Positions 42,290 to 50,361 of a stretch of DNA of 64,000 nt are shown here, one piece after another. Position 1 is the stretch's first letter. Every line of letters starts with the position of its first letter. The stretch lies in NCBI RefSeq assembly GCF_005154805.1, contig NZ_CP039727.1, forward strand, positions 1,299,501 to 1,363,500. The letters are read 5' to 3'. Below the pieces are notes generated by a model. The model was not told the origin of the DNA. It ran no database searches and saw only the letters and a list, made by a program, of their open reading frames with translations. The position numbers and the translations under genes are program-made. The DNA is from Bacillus sp. S3. GTDB taxonomy: Bacteria; Bacillota; Bacilli; Bacillales; Cytobacillaceae.

Positions 42290-42727
42290 CTATTTTACCT
42301 TAATAATGGTTCCTTCATCTGAAGTCGGCTTTTGGAATTCTTTATATATTTGTTTTAAATCATGTTCAGATAGTCGCCTAAGCACTTTGTTACGTTGTTT
42401 GCAAGTTTCATAATCGGTATCTACGTAGAATATTTCCAATGTTAGTCCAAATTCCTTCGCAACTCGAATCCATCTTTTACGACGTTCTCTGGTTCTGTTG
42501 GTGGTATCAACAAGTACGTCATGTCCACTTCTAAGCAATGATCGTACCATAAGTTCGGCGTGATCCCACACAATCGGTTCAGCCTCTGCCTTATAAGTTT
42601 GGCCATGCAAAGCTAGCCTAATTTCATCTAGTGATACACGTACCCATCCTTGATTCTGAAGAGTCTTACTGTATGTTGATTTTCCGCTTAGTGGCATCCC
42701 GCACATAATAGCAAGTTTCACTTTCAT
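42290..42727 (-). CDS. P-loop kinase of the AAA_33 / polynucleotide-kinase-like type
   Basis: 145 residues. Walker A is CGMPLSGKST near residues 9-18, and DTTNRTRERRKRWI near 80 carries the conserved Asp-Thr-x-Asn of this family. Members phosphorylate nucleic-acid ends or small molecules. The start is unclear: ATG 42727 is used here, but GTG 42721 is better spaced (8 bases) from GGGAG, whereas the TTG nine bases upstream has no ribosome site. It is transcribed in the same direction as the ROK kinase gene, 48 bases before it. Confidence 0.7.
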   Translation of the reverse strand: MKVKLAIMCGMPLSGKSTYSKTLQNQGWVRVSLDEIRLALHGQTYKAEAEPIVWDHAELMVRSLLRSGHDVLVDTTNRTRERRKRWIRVAKEFGLTLEIFYVDTDYETCKQRNKVLRRLSEHDLKQIYKEFQKPTSDEGTIIKVK

Positions 42728-42997
42728 CTCTCCCAAATGAGATTAGCACTAGCTATCTAGATGAAAATAAATTCAACTTCACCTAAACAACAGGTTCTTC
42801 TACTTTATGAAATGCGAACGTGCAATGATTTGAAAGGGACAAAAAACTATGTTGATTTACCATAAATCGTCAATTCTTCTGCAATACCTAATCATTATTT
42901 GGAACCATGATACAAGCCGTTCCCCCACAAATCAATTCACATACAATAAGTAAAAATTAGAATGTATAAAACTTTTATAAATAAGGAGAGAGTTACA

Positions 42998-44107
42998 GTG
43001 TTAGAAAACGTTTCAATAATTGTACCTTTCCAAACAGACCATGGTCCAAGGGCGAAGGCTTTTGAATGGATTAAAAGGTATTATGCTCGTGTTATGCCCG
43101 AAGCTGAATTATGTTTGGGACTAATCAATGAAGAGGATATTAATAAATCTAAGGCTGTAAACTTAGCAGCTAAACAAGCAACAAAAGATATTTTTGTAAT
43201 AGCTGATGCGGATGTCGTTTATAACCCCAATATTATTGTGGAAGCGATAAGATTACTTGATAAAGCAGCATGGGTAGTCCCTTTTACGGAAGTATATAAT
43301 ATTGAATGGCAAGGTACTAAAAGATTACTTAAAACAAAACCAACGTGGCCTATTGATATTAAATATGAAGAATGTAGCAAATCAAAATGGGTTTATGAAG
43401 GATTTGCGGGTAAACTCTTTATCATTCCTCGAGAAAACTTCGAAGCAGTTGGCGGTTTTGATGAACGGTTCATTGGCTGGGGAGGTGAGGATGATGCATT
43501 TTCCCACGCTGTCCGTACGCTTTGTGGGGAGATTGTAAACGTTAAGGGGAAAATATTCCATCTATGGCACCCTAGTTCAAACTATCAAACGAATCCACAT
43601 GGTAAAGCGAATGCTGATCTTCTTGGCCGCTATAAACAAGCAAGTGGAAATAAGAAAAAAATGACCAAGCTCATTAATGAACGGAAAAGTTCCCTAGATA
43701 AGATTAAAACTAATAATATTGATAATATAAACAGTTATAAAAATGAATTAATTGAATCTCTGCATATTGAAAATGAACAAAATACAAAAAAATATAAAAG
43801 TAAGAAATATCCATGGTATGAGGATAATTCCAAAAATTACTCCATATCTATTCCAATCAAAAGTAAATTTGGTAACTTAGAGCTTATTGTGCGGTCAGGT
43901 TCTTCTTTGACCCATTATTGGCAAGAACCTAATGGGAAGTGGTATAAAAGTAAGACGTTTGCTAAAGGAGTAACGGGAAACCCGTTATTTTTTGAAAATA
44001 ATTCAGGGCAATTTGTGGTAGTCTGTAAATTAAAAACTGGTGAAGTGGGATTTTGGCTAAGAGACAACAAAAAACCTGACCATCCTTGGTCTGGACCAAC
44101 AGTTTAG
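42998..44107 (+). CDS. Glycosyltransferase (galactosyltransferase-like) with lectin-like tail
   Basis: 369 residues. Residues 1-230 are a GT-A fold: VSIIVPFQTDHGPR at the N-terminus, the metal-binding DxD in VIADADVVYN near 70, and GGFDERFIGWGGEDDAF near 152-168, the acceptor-side motif of family 7C/galactosyltransferase-like enzymes. After a charged linker, residues ~270-369 form repeats of the LIVRSG..LTHYW and GFWLRDN..PWSGP type found in sugar-binding beta-propellers. I set the start at GTG 42998 because AAGGAGAGAG lies just upstream and the paralogue at 44208 begins identically (MxENVSII). The earlier ATG at 42962 lies before that ribosome site. Acceptor unknown; perhaps spore or cell surface glycans. 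Confidence 0.78.
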   Translation: MLENVSIIVPFQTDHGPRAKAFEWIKRYYARVMPEAELCLGLINEEDINKSKAVNLAAKQATKDIFVIADADVVYNPNIIVEAIRLLDKAAWVVPFTEVYNIEWQGTKRLLKTKPTWPIDIKYEECSKSKWVYEGFAGKLFIIPRENFEAVGGFDERFIGWGGEDDAFSHAVRTLCGEIVNVKGKIFHLWHPSSNYQTNPHGKANADLLGRYKQASGNKKKMTKLINERKSSLDKIKTNNIDNINSYKNELIESLHIENEQNTKKYKSKKYPWYEDNSKNYSISIPIKSKFGNLELIVRSGSSLTHYWQEPNGKWYKSKTFAKGVTGNPLFFENNSGQFVVVCKLKTGEVGFWLRDNKKPDHPWSGPTV

Positions 44108-44207
44108 TAAGTTACTTCTTTATTAGAATTTGCCCAATGGCCAAATTATCTTTTTGTTTGGAGATATTTGGCCAAAAACAACAGATAAACAAAAAGGGAG
44201 ATAGTGT

Positions 44208-46169
44208 ATGTTTGAAAATGTTTCTATCATCATTCCTTTCCAAACAGATCATGGTCCAAGGGAAGAGGCATTTGAATGGATAAAACGATACTATGCTGCA
44301 GTAATGCCAGATGCCGAATTATGTCTAGGGGTTTATAGCGACAATGAAATTAATAAATCGAAAGCTGTAAATCAAGCAGTAAAAAAGGCTACGAAAGATA
44401 TTCTTGTAATTGCAGATGCGGATATTGTTTATGATCCTAAAATTATTTTAAAATCTATAGAACTACTTAAAGAAGCGGCATGGGTCGTTCCTTTTACAGA
44501 AATATATGATGTTCCCAAAGAGGCAACAAAATATCTGATTAGCAAACAACCAAGCTGGCCGCTAAGAGTAGGAGTAGAAGAATGCAATAAAGCTAATTGG
44601 ATCTATAAAGGATTCGCTGGAAAACTAAATGTCATTCCGCGAGCGAATTTCGAAGCGGTAGGTGGTTTTGATGAGCGTTTTATTGGCTGGGGTGGAGAAG
44701 ATGATGCCTTTTCACATGCCGTTAATACTATTTGCGGAAAATTCGTTAATATTGAAGCTAAAGTGTTTCATTTATGGCACCCAACTGCTTACACGGATTC
44801 AAACCTAAATAATCAGAAGCTGCTAAATCGGTATTTATCTGCAAGTGGCAACAAGTATGACATGTTAAAAATAATCATGGAACGTAAGGACTTTTTTGTG
44901 ACGAAAAAATCCCTCTACTCTGAAAAGTTAAGTAGGATTACGAATTCCTCTCAAAGTAAAATCTGTTTTATGATCCTCGTTCATGAACAGCGGGAGCTTG
45001 TGAAGGAATTAATTGATAATGTAAGACACTATTGTCCCAATAGCACGATGGTCTTGTACAATGGCGGGGATGACCCAGCCCTTTGTGATAATTTAGGGGT
45101 TCCTGTATGTCCCTCCAGCCGAAAGTTGGAGCGGGGATTCACGACCATTTATTTTCTTGAGACTATGGAATGGCTCGAGGAGATGGGGATGGAGTATGAC
45201 TATCTAATCAATATTGATTCTGATGCCTTGTTTTTCAGAAAAGGATATGAAGAATTCATTGAGAAACAAATGAGAGATACCGACTATATGGCGGTAAAAC
45301 TGCGGATTCCTGAAGAAGATTGGTATATTGGGGACGAACTAAAGAAGGACCTATATAGATGGGAGAGGTTATTTAATGTAAACCCCTTCTATGGAATTTT
45401 CAATGTTGGCCAAGTTATCAACAAATCGCTTGTAAAATCCTTACTTCACCCTGAAAGAAAGGATAAACTAAAAAGGGCATTGCTTAAAACGATCTCCTTC
45501 GGTACAGACGAGATATTTTTTGTTAACATGGCAAGGGAGTTGGGATTCCGTATTAAAAGCTATCCAAACAATATGGACGAAAAGGTGATTCGCTACCGTC
45601 CATTCCTTACTTTAGATGAAATAGTCTACTGCCTTAATGAGATTAATAATAGTTGGTTGTGTCATCCGATTGAGCGTGATAAAAGAGATTTGGCTAGAAA
45701 ATTTATTAAGCATCTTGGAACAGAATATTATAGTAAGCGATATCGTAAAGAAAAATATCCATGGTATGAAGGTAATCAGGATGGGTATATGCCTTCTTTA
45801 CCTATTACTAGTAGTTTTGGAAATAAAGAGTTAATTGTGAGGTCTGGAAAAAATTATTTGTCACATTATTGGGAAGATCAAAGGACGGGAAAATGGTTCA
45901 AGAGTGAAACATTTGCAAAAGGAGTAATTGGTACCCCTGTTTGGAATGAAACCGATTCTGGGCGGTTTGAGGTAGTAAGTAAATTAGCCTCAGGGGGGGT
46001 TGGATTATGGTGGAGGGATAATAACCAGAAAGAATATCCTTGGTATGGACCATCTCTAATCATTAGTCAGGATGTCGAACCTATTATGCTTACTCAGCTA
46101 GAGAATGGATCAACTTTATTAATTTCTAAGTATGGTGATAGATTAGGTTATTGGACCAATGAGCAGTAA
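44208..46169 (+). CDS. Three-module glycosyltransferase, paralogue of the preceding gene
   Basis: 653 residues. Module 1 (1-230) is closely related to the preceding protein (ENVSIIIPFQTDHGPREEAF, IADADIVYDPK, GGFDERFIGWGGEDDAF). Module 2 (about 248-510, starting KICFMILVHEQRELVKELI) looks like a second GT-A transferase with a DSD metal site in YLINIDSDALFF near 335; its family is not clear to me. Module 3 (about 518-653) repeats the lectin-like units (LIVRSGKNYLSHYWED, GLWWRDNNQKEYPWYGP, ISKYGDRLGYW). The site AAGGGAG is 7 bases before ATG. Two catalytic modules suggest a polymerising or two-sugar enzyme. A promoter and riboswitch for hom follow. Confidence 0.75.
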   Translation: MFENVSIIIPFQTDHGPREEAFEWIKRYYAAVMPDAELCLGVYSDNEINKSKAVNQAVKKATKDILVIADADIVYDPKIILKSIELLKEAAWVVPFTEIYDVPKEATKYLISKQPSWPLRVGVEECNKANWIYKGFAGKLNVIPRANFEAVGGFDERFIGWGGEDDAFSHAVNTICGKFVNIEAKVFHLWHPTAYTDSNLNNQKLLNRYLSASGNKYDMLKIIMERKDFFVTKKSLYSEKLSRITNSSQSKICFMILVHEQRELVKELIDNVRHYCPNSTMVLYNGGDDPALCDNLGVPVCPSSRKLERGFTTIYFLETMEWLEEMGMEYDYLINIDSDALFFRKGYEEFIEKQMRDTDYMAVKLRIPEEDWYIGDELKKDLYRWERLFNVNPFYGIFNVGQVINKSLVKSLLHPERKDKLKRALLKTISFGTDEIFFVNMARELGFRIKSYPNNMDEKVIRYRPFLTLDEIVYCLNEINNSWLCHPIERDKRDLARKFIKHLGTEYYSKRYRKEKYPWYEGNQDGYMPSLPITSSFGNKELIVRSGKNYLSHYWEDQRTGKWFKSETFAKGVIGTPVWNETDSGRFEVVSKLASGGVGLWWRDNNQKEYPWYGPSLIISQDVEPIMLTQLENGSTLLISKYGDRLGYWTNEQ

Positions 46170-46226
46170 AATAAAAAGAGAATTCGTTAGATTCAAAAAA
46201 ATCTTTCAAAGATGATTTTGAATTCA

Positions 46227-46255
46227 TTGACAGTTCAAATTGTTTCAACTAAAAT
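46227..46255 (+). promoter_or_regulatory. Predicted sigma-A promoter of the S-box hom transcript
   Basis: TTGACA (46227-46232), exact 17-bp spacer, TAAAAT (46250-46255). Transcription would start near 46262, about 30 bases before the riboswitch. Confidence 0.75.
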
Positions 46256-46290
46256 GAATTCTAATAATAAAATTTTGACACTTAAATATT

Positions 46291-46404
46291 ACTCTTATCC
46301 AGAGCGGCGGAGGGACTAGGCCCGATGAAGCCCGGCAACCATCAAGGTATTCCTTGAAAAGGTGCTAATTCCTGCAGGTTATTTTTAACCTGAAAGATAA
46401 GAGG
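46291..46404 (+). ncRNA. SAM-I (S-box) riboswitch
   Basis: P1 is CTCTTATC (46292-46299) pairing with GATAAGAG (46396-46403). The conserved cores AGAGCGGCGGAGGGACT and GGCCCGATGAAGCCCGGCAACC lie in order, followed by P3 (AAGGTATTCCTTG-like) and P4 (CTGCAGGTT..AACCTG) hairpins. SAM binding would stabilise P1 and allow the terminator immediately downstream to form. Confidence 0.97.
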
Positions 46405-46411
46405 AGGAATC

Positions 46412-46442
46412 AGCCCTCTTCTTATGAAGGGGGCTTTTCCTG
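46412..46442 (+). terminator. SAM riboswitch expression-platform terminator
   Basis: AGCCCTCTTC pairs with GAAGGGGGCT (one G-T pair), followed by TTTCCTGTTTT. The 3' strand of P1 and the GAGGAGG stretch before it can form the competing antiterminator with CCTCTTCTTAT. Confidence 0.88.
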
Positions 46443-46475
46443 TTTTAGGCAAATAAAGTAAAGGGGCGGAAAAAC

Positions 46476-47474
46476 ATGTCTGTAATAAAAGTGGCAATTC
46501 TCGGTTTTGGAACGGTTGGGGAAGGGGTTTATCGGACGATCCAATCTCATGGCGCAAAGCTGACATCTGTTTTAGGCAAACAGGTGGAAGTGGCAGCGAT
46601 CTTAATTAAAAACAAGCAGAAACAAAGGAAAATTAGTGATGAGGTGCTCGTAACGACAGATTTTGCAGATATTCTAAACCTGCCGCAGCTTGATGTTGTC
46701 GTCGAGGCCATCGTTGATAGAGAACCTACCAATTCTTTTTTGAAAAAAGCAATTGAGAAGGGATGTCATATTATTACCGCGAATAAAGAAATGTTTGCAC
46801 ATCACGGACAAGAATTGCTTAACCTGGCAGAGGAACATAATGTTTCGGTTGGGTATGAAGCGACAGTTGCAGGGGGAATACCAGTTATTCAGACGCTGAG
46901 ACAGTTATTAAATATTAACCGAGTGAAGCAGGTGCAAGGAATTCTAAATGGCACTTCTAATTTCATTTTAACCGAAATGCGCGAGGAGAGACTGTCATTT
47001 GCCGAAGCACTAAAAGGAGCTCAGGTAAACGGGTTTGCTGAAGCTGACCCGACAAATGATATTGAGGGCTTTGACGCTTTTTATAAAACAATGATTCTTA
47101 GCAGGATTGCCTTTGGAGAGGAACCAAACTGGCATGATGTAGAACGGGAAGGGATTACCAATATTACAAGTGAATTAATTGCAAAAGCGGAAGAACAAGG
47201 CTTAAGGTATAAGCATATTGCCCAAATAAGTAAGTCTGGGAAGCATATTAAAGCTACAATCAAGCCAGTCCTTGTTGGAAAAGAGCATCCTTTTTACCAT
47301 GTGGAAGGGGTTCAGAATGCTGTCAGTATACAATCAGACATTGTTGGTGAAATCACACTTCAAGGACCAGGTGCTGGAATGTTTCCAACTGCAAGTGCTG
47401 TTATCGAAGATTTGGTTTACGTATGTAAAAACAATGCACCGTCCCAACGAACCACCATTTTAACAACATTGTAA
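46476..47474 (+). CDS. hom: Homoserine dehydrogenase, short form without ACT domain
   Basis: 332 residues, about 100 shorter than the ~430-residue Bacillus Hom. It reduces aspartate semialdehyde to homoserine. The NAD(P)-binding VAILGFGTVGEGVY is at the N-terminus, GILNGTSNFILTEM near 155, and the catalytic region ADPTNDIEGFDAFYK near 190-205. The C-terminal ACT domain that gives threonine inhibition is absent; instead the gene is controlled by a SAM riboswitch, so this copy probably serves methionine synthesis. AAGGGGCGG precedes ATG. No metA/metI-type partner lies nearby. Confidence 0.92.
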   Translation: MSVIKVAILGFGTVGEGVYRTIQSHGAKLTSVLGKQVEVAAILIKNKQKQRKISDEVLVTTDFADILNLPQLDVVVEAIVDREPTNSFLKKAIEKGCHIITANKEMFAHHGQELLNLAEEHNVSVGYEATVAGGIPVIQTLRQLLNINRVKQVQGILNGTSNFILTEMREERLSFAEALKGAQVNGFAEADPTNDIEGFDAFYKTMILSRIAFGEEPNWHDVEREGITNITSELIAKAEEQGLRYKHIAQISKSGKHIKATIKPVLVGKEHPFYHVEGVQNAVSIQSDIVGEITLQGPGAGMFPTASAVIEDLVYVCKNNAPSQRTTILTTL

Positions 47475-47492
47475 AACATGAAAACTATTCAC

Positions 47493-47523
47493 AAAAAAAG
47501 GAGCCCATAAGCTCTTTTTTCGT
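47493..47523 (+). terminator. Terminator of hom
   Basis: AAAAGGAGC and GCTCTTTT over a CCATAA loop, with a run of six T. Confidence 0.75.
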
Positions 47524-47629
47524 TTTCTAAGGGCTCAAGTTTAGTCAAAATCATTTGGATAACATATTGTGTAAAAGCTCGACCAATTGGACTAGTTATT
47601 TCATTAAACAATAAATAAAGGGGTGCATC

Positions 47630-48925
47630 ATGTTAGGAAATAGCTTTAAATGGTCAGAAAGTATAAAAAAGGAAAGTAGACCAAAAGAAACGAAGCAAAG
47701 TCATCAAATTAGTAACAGCTTGAGTTCCTCAATAAATAAAAACAATCAAGACATTGAAGTCAGTATTATTATTCCATCGCAAAATAAATATCCACTCAAT
47801 TTATTTACCCTCTATTCACTTGAACTACAAACGTTTAATCCGGCAAAAATGGAAGTAATCCTAATAAATGATGCCTCGACAGACCAAACGGAAGAAAAAC
47901 TAAAAGACTATTCCCCACCATACCATTTTAAATATATCCACAGTAAAAAAAATCTTGGAAGGGCAAAGGGAAGAAATTTAGGTATTCGTTCTGCCAGGGG
48001 GAGCATTCTAATTTTTCTCGATGCAGAAATACTCACAGAACCTGACTTTGTTGAAAAACACTATAAGTATCACCAATCGAAACATAACCTCATTTTATCA
48101 GGGGGGTTACATTCCAAAATATTATATTCATGTGTATTCCCAGACTTTTCTAAGAAAGAAGTAAACAGAATCACCTACCTAACAGAAAAAAACCAAGAGA
48201 TATTTCAGAGACTTCAGGGTTGTAAGGATGTGCTTCAGGAACCGTATCCACTATTAGATAGAGGTGATTTAGTAAGGAAAACATACAGGGATATAGCATA
48301 TAAGGAATATCCATGGTTTCGGCAAATAACAAGGAATTTTGGTGCGGATTTGGAAGGTTTTACCCTTCCATGGATGGCGTTTCTTACAAGGAATGTATCT
48401 ATACGGAAAGAATTGATTGTGGATGCAGGTTTATTTGACGAGGAGTTTCACCATTACGGTTACGAGGATTGGGAATTAGGCTACCGTTTATACAAAATGG
48501 GAGCGCAATATGTTGTCAGTGATGAGTTGACTACTTACCATCAGGAGCATCCGGTGGTTAAAAACAAGTGGAAAGAGACCATTGCCAACTTTGGCCTATT
48601 TACGGTAAAGCATCATGAAGTCGATGTTCTAATTCTTGGACTAGAACTTTCGGGGCTTACAGATTTATTGACCATGAACAAGGTCTTAAGAGATTATAAA
48701 TTGTTTCAGCAGTTGAAATCTGAGCACTTTCAAATTTTTCAGGAAAAATTCGTCCTTATCCTGGAAACGATTATCCTTATGCTTCAAGTTGATATTTCTC
48801 CAATTAATATTTTGGGGGCTGCAGGTTTTGGGACAAATGACCGGAATGAGCTCCTTAATGACGTAAATAATCTGACAGACTATCCTCATTTAAAAAAATT
48901 TTTACAACAAGTGATCAATTCTTAA
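47630..48925 (+). CDS. Family 2 glycosyltransferase with 7C-type acceptor region
   Basis: 431 residues. A ~45-residue polar N-terminal tail is followed by the GT-A domain: VSIIIPSQNKYPLNLFTLYS, INDASTDQTEEKL (nucleotide-sugar Asp), IFLDAEILTEPD (DxE-type metal site near 135) and GLFDEEFHHYGYEDWELGYR (near 265-284, resembling the galactosyltransferase acceptor motif). The last ~120 residues are helical and unrecognised. No signal peptide or membrane helix is evident, so it acts in the cytosol. The site AAAGGGG lies before ATG. It is 19 bases before another glycosyltransferase gene, with which it forms a pair. Confidence 0.75.
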   Translation: MLGNSFKWSESIKKESRPKETKQSHQISNSLSSSINKNNQDIEVSIIIPSQNKYPLNLFTLYSLELQTFNPAKMEVILINDASTDQTEEKLKDYSPPYHFKYIHSKKNLGRAKGRNLGIRSARGSILIFLDAEILTEPDFVEKHYKYHQSKHNLILSGGLHSKILYSCVFPDFSKKEVNRITYLTEKNQEIFQRLQGCKDVLQEPYPLLDRGDLVRKTYRDIAYKEYPWFRQITRNFGADLEGFTLPWMAFLTRNVSIRKELIVDAGLFDEEFHHYGYEDWELGYRLYKMGAQYVVSDELTTYHQEHPVVKNKWKETIANFGLFTVKHHEVDVLILGLELSGLTDLLTMNKVLRDYKLFQQLKSEHFQIFQEKFVLILETIILMLQVDISPINILGAAGFGTNDRNELLNDVNNLTDYPHLKKFLQQVINS

Positions 48926-48944
48926 CCATTGAAGGAGTGAAAAA

Positions 48945-49628
48945 GTGGTTTCCATTATAACGTGTACGATAAGAGAAGAGAGTATCGATAATGTCTTTAA
49001 AAATTATCAACAGCAGACCTGGAAGGATAAAGAGTTAATTATTATTTTGAATAAAGATTCGATGGATATTGACCGTTGGCATAAAAAGGCAAGGGATTAT
49101 CCAAACGTACAAGTATTTCAGCTGCATGAAAAAGCAACCTTAGGCGACTGCTTAAATTTTGGAGTAATGAACGCAAGCTCTGACTATATTGCGAAATTTG
49201 ATGACGATGATTATTATGGTCCTGAATATATTACCAGTTCAATGGATGCCTTTAAAAATAAAAATGTTTGGATTGTCGGTAAAAGTTCTTACTATATTTA
49301 TTTTAAAAATAAGAAAGCGTTGATATATGTCAGCGGTACTAGAAATTCCATTACAGACACGGTTGCCGGGGCGACTTTACTGTTCAGAAAAGAGATGTTT
49401 TATCATATTCGCTTTGAAAAGGTAAATCGGGCTGAGGATTATTTTTTTATTGATCAAGCGAAAAAAGCAGGCTTCCAGATTTACTCAACAAATCCCCGCC
49501 ATTTTGCCGTTATTCGTCAAGACTTAGAGCAGCACACTTGGAAGATTTCTGATGAAGATTTGATGGGGTGGGGCGATTTAGTCAGTTATACAGATGATTT
49601 TCAGTCGATTGTTTCAAAAAGTAAATAA
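48945..49628 (+). CDS. Small family 2 glycosyltransferase
   Basis: 227 residues, a single GT-A domain. It begins VSIITCTIREESIDNVF, with LGDCLNFGVMNASSDYIAKF followed by the metal site DDDDYYGPEY near 91 and RAEDYFFIDQAKKAGF near 165. Start GTG 48945 has GAAGGAGTG 8 bases upstream. It follows the previous glycosyltransferase closely and ends at a strong terminator. The acceptor is unknown; the cluster's proximity to spore genes is only suggestive of spore-coat glycosylation. Confidence 0.75.
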   Translation: MVSIITCTIREESIDNVFKNYQQQTWKDKELIIILNKDSMDIDRWHKKARDYPNVQVFQLHEKATLGDCLNFGVMNASSDYIAKFDDDDYYGPEYITSSMDAFKNKNVWIVGKSSYYIYFKNKKALIYVSGTRNSITDTVAGATLLFRKEMFYHIRFEKVNRAEDYFFIDQAKKAGFQIYSTNPRHFAVIRQDLEQHTWKISDEDLMGWGDLVSYTDDFQSIVSKSK

Positions 49629-49670
49629 AAAACATGAGCTAAAAAGACGGCATAACGGTAACAAGACTGT

Positions 49671-49701
49671 AAAGAAGCAGGGCAAAACCTGCTTCTTTTT
49701 T
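49671..49701 (+). terminator. Terminator of the glycosyltransferase pair
   Basis: AAAGAAGCAGG pairs perfectly with CCTGCTTCTTT over a GCAAAA loop, then TTT. A weaker CTCG/CGAG hairpin with TTTTCTTT follows near 49729-49751. Confidence 0.9.
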
Positions 49702-49764
49702 AGCCGACTGTCTTCGACCTAACGGGCTCGCCAATCGACGAGTTTTCTTTACGTAAAAAAGTAC

Positions 49765-49950
49765 CTATTTGTTCTTATTACTTACCCGCTGGTTAGCAGC
49801 ATTGGCACGTGCTTGTGCTTCAAGATCTGCGTTATCCGCTAATTCTTGTGAATATTCAACATCGATTCCATCTGATTTCATGTTTTTCGGCACCTGTGGA
49901 AGTGACCCTTTATTTTTATCCCGACTTTTATGTCCACGAGAACGACCCAT
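49765..49950 (-). CDS. yfhD: YfhD family small protein
   Basis: 61 residues. MGRSRGHKSRDKNKGSLPQ and VEYSQELADNADLEAQARAN match the YfhD family of small acidic/basic Bacillus proteins of unknown function. The start was moved from 50034 to 49950, where AAAGGGG is 8 bases upstream; the longer frame would add a hydrophobic stretch that relatives lack. It is next to yfhE and on the opposite strand to recX, as in the B. subtilis yfh cluster. Confidence 0.85.
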   Translation of the reverse strand: MGRSRGHKSRDKNKGSLPQVPKNMKSDGIDVEYSQELADNADLEAQARANAANQRVSNKNK

Positions 49951-50057
49951 TCGAAAAACCCCTTTCATTCGTAAAAAATAATAGGGAGCTGGAACGCCCC
50001 TAAAAATAGCTTTTACCGAACGAAAGAGGTTCATTAGTGGAAAAATTTTATATTGAT

Positions 50058-50192
50058 TTAAAGCTTCGTTTTTCGGTCATGAAAACCGCCGGCACGATCT
50101 GCCATTTTAAATTCCCGTTGATAGGATACTTCCTGCATGCTTGTTAAAGGGTATTTACCTCGATCTTTATCCTTCTTTTTCTTTTCTGCCAT
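50058..50192 (-). CDS. yfhE: YfhE family small protein
   Basis: 44 residues found by hand translation. A very basic start (MAEKKKKDKDRGKYP) is followed by LTSMQEVSYQREFKMADRA, the YfhE family core. I use ATG 50192 because AAAGGA is 9-10 bases upstream; the ATG at 50201 abuts that site. It lies between yfhD and recX as expected from B. subtilis. Function unknown. Confidence 0.8.
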   Translation of the reverse strand: MAEKKKKDKDRGKYPLTSMQEVSYQREFKMADRAGGFHDRKTKL

Positions 50193-50361
50193 TTTGCTCA
50201 TTCCTTTCACCAATTTTAGTTAATCGTCATCAAGCTAAGTGGAAAAAAACTCATTTCCATTTTTGCCTAATACGAAAGGAAAGATACAAAATTTAGGAAA
50301 ATATATTTTTAGAGCGTTTTACTTAAGAGGAATATGGTAAAGTAGTTTTGAGGTGAAGAAA

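Noticed and set aside
42962..42997. ATG 42962 as start of the first lectin-tailed glycosyltransferase
   Set aside because: The ribosome site AAGGAGAGAG lies after this ATG and before GTG 42998, where the paralogue alignment also begins.
49765..50034. 89-residue version of YfhD with a hydrophobic N-terminus
   Set aside because: The extra 28 codons lack a ribosome site, whereas AAAGGGG fits ATG 49950 and the family N-terminus MGR.
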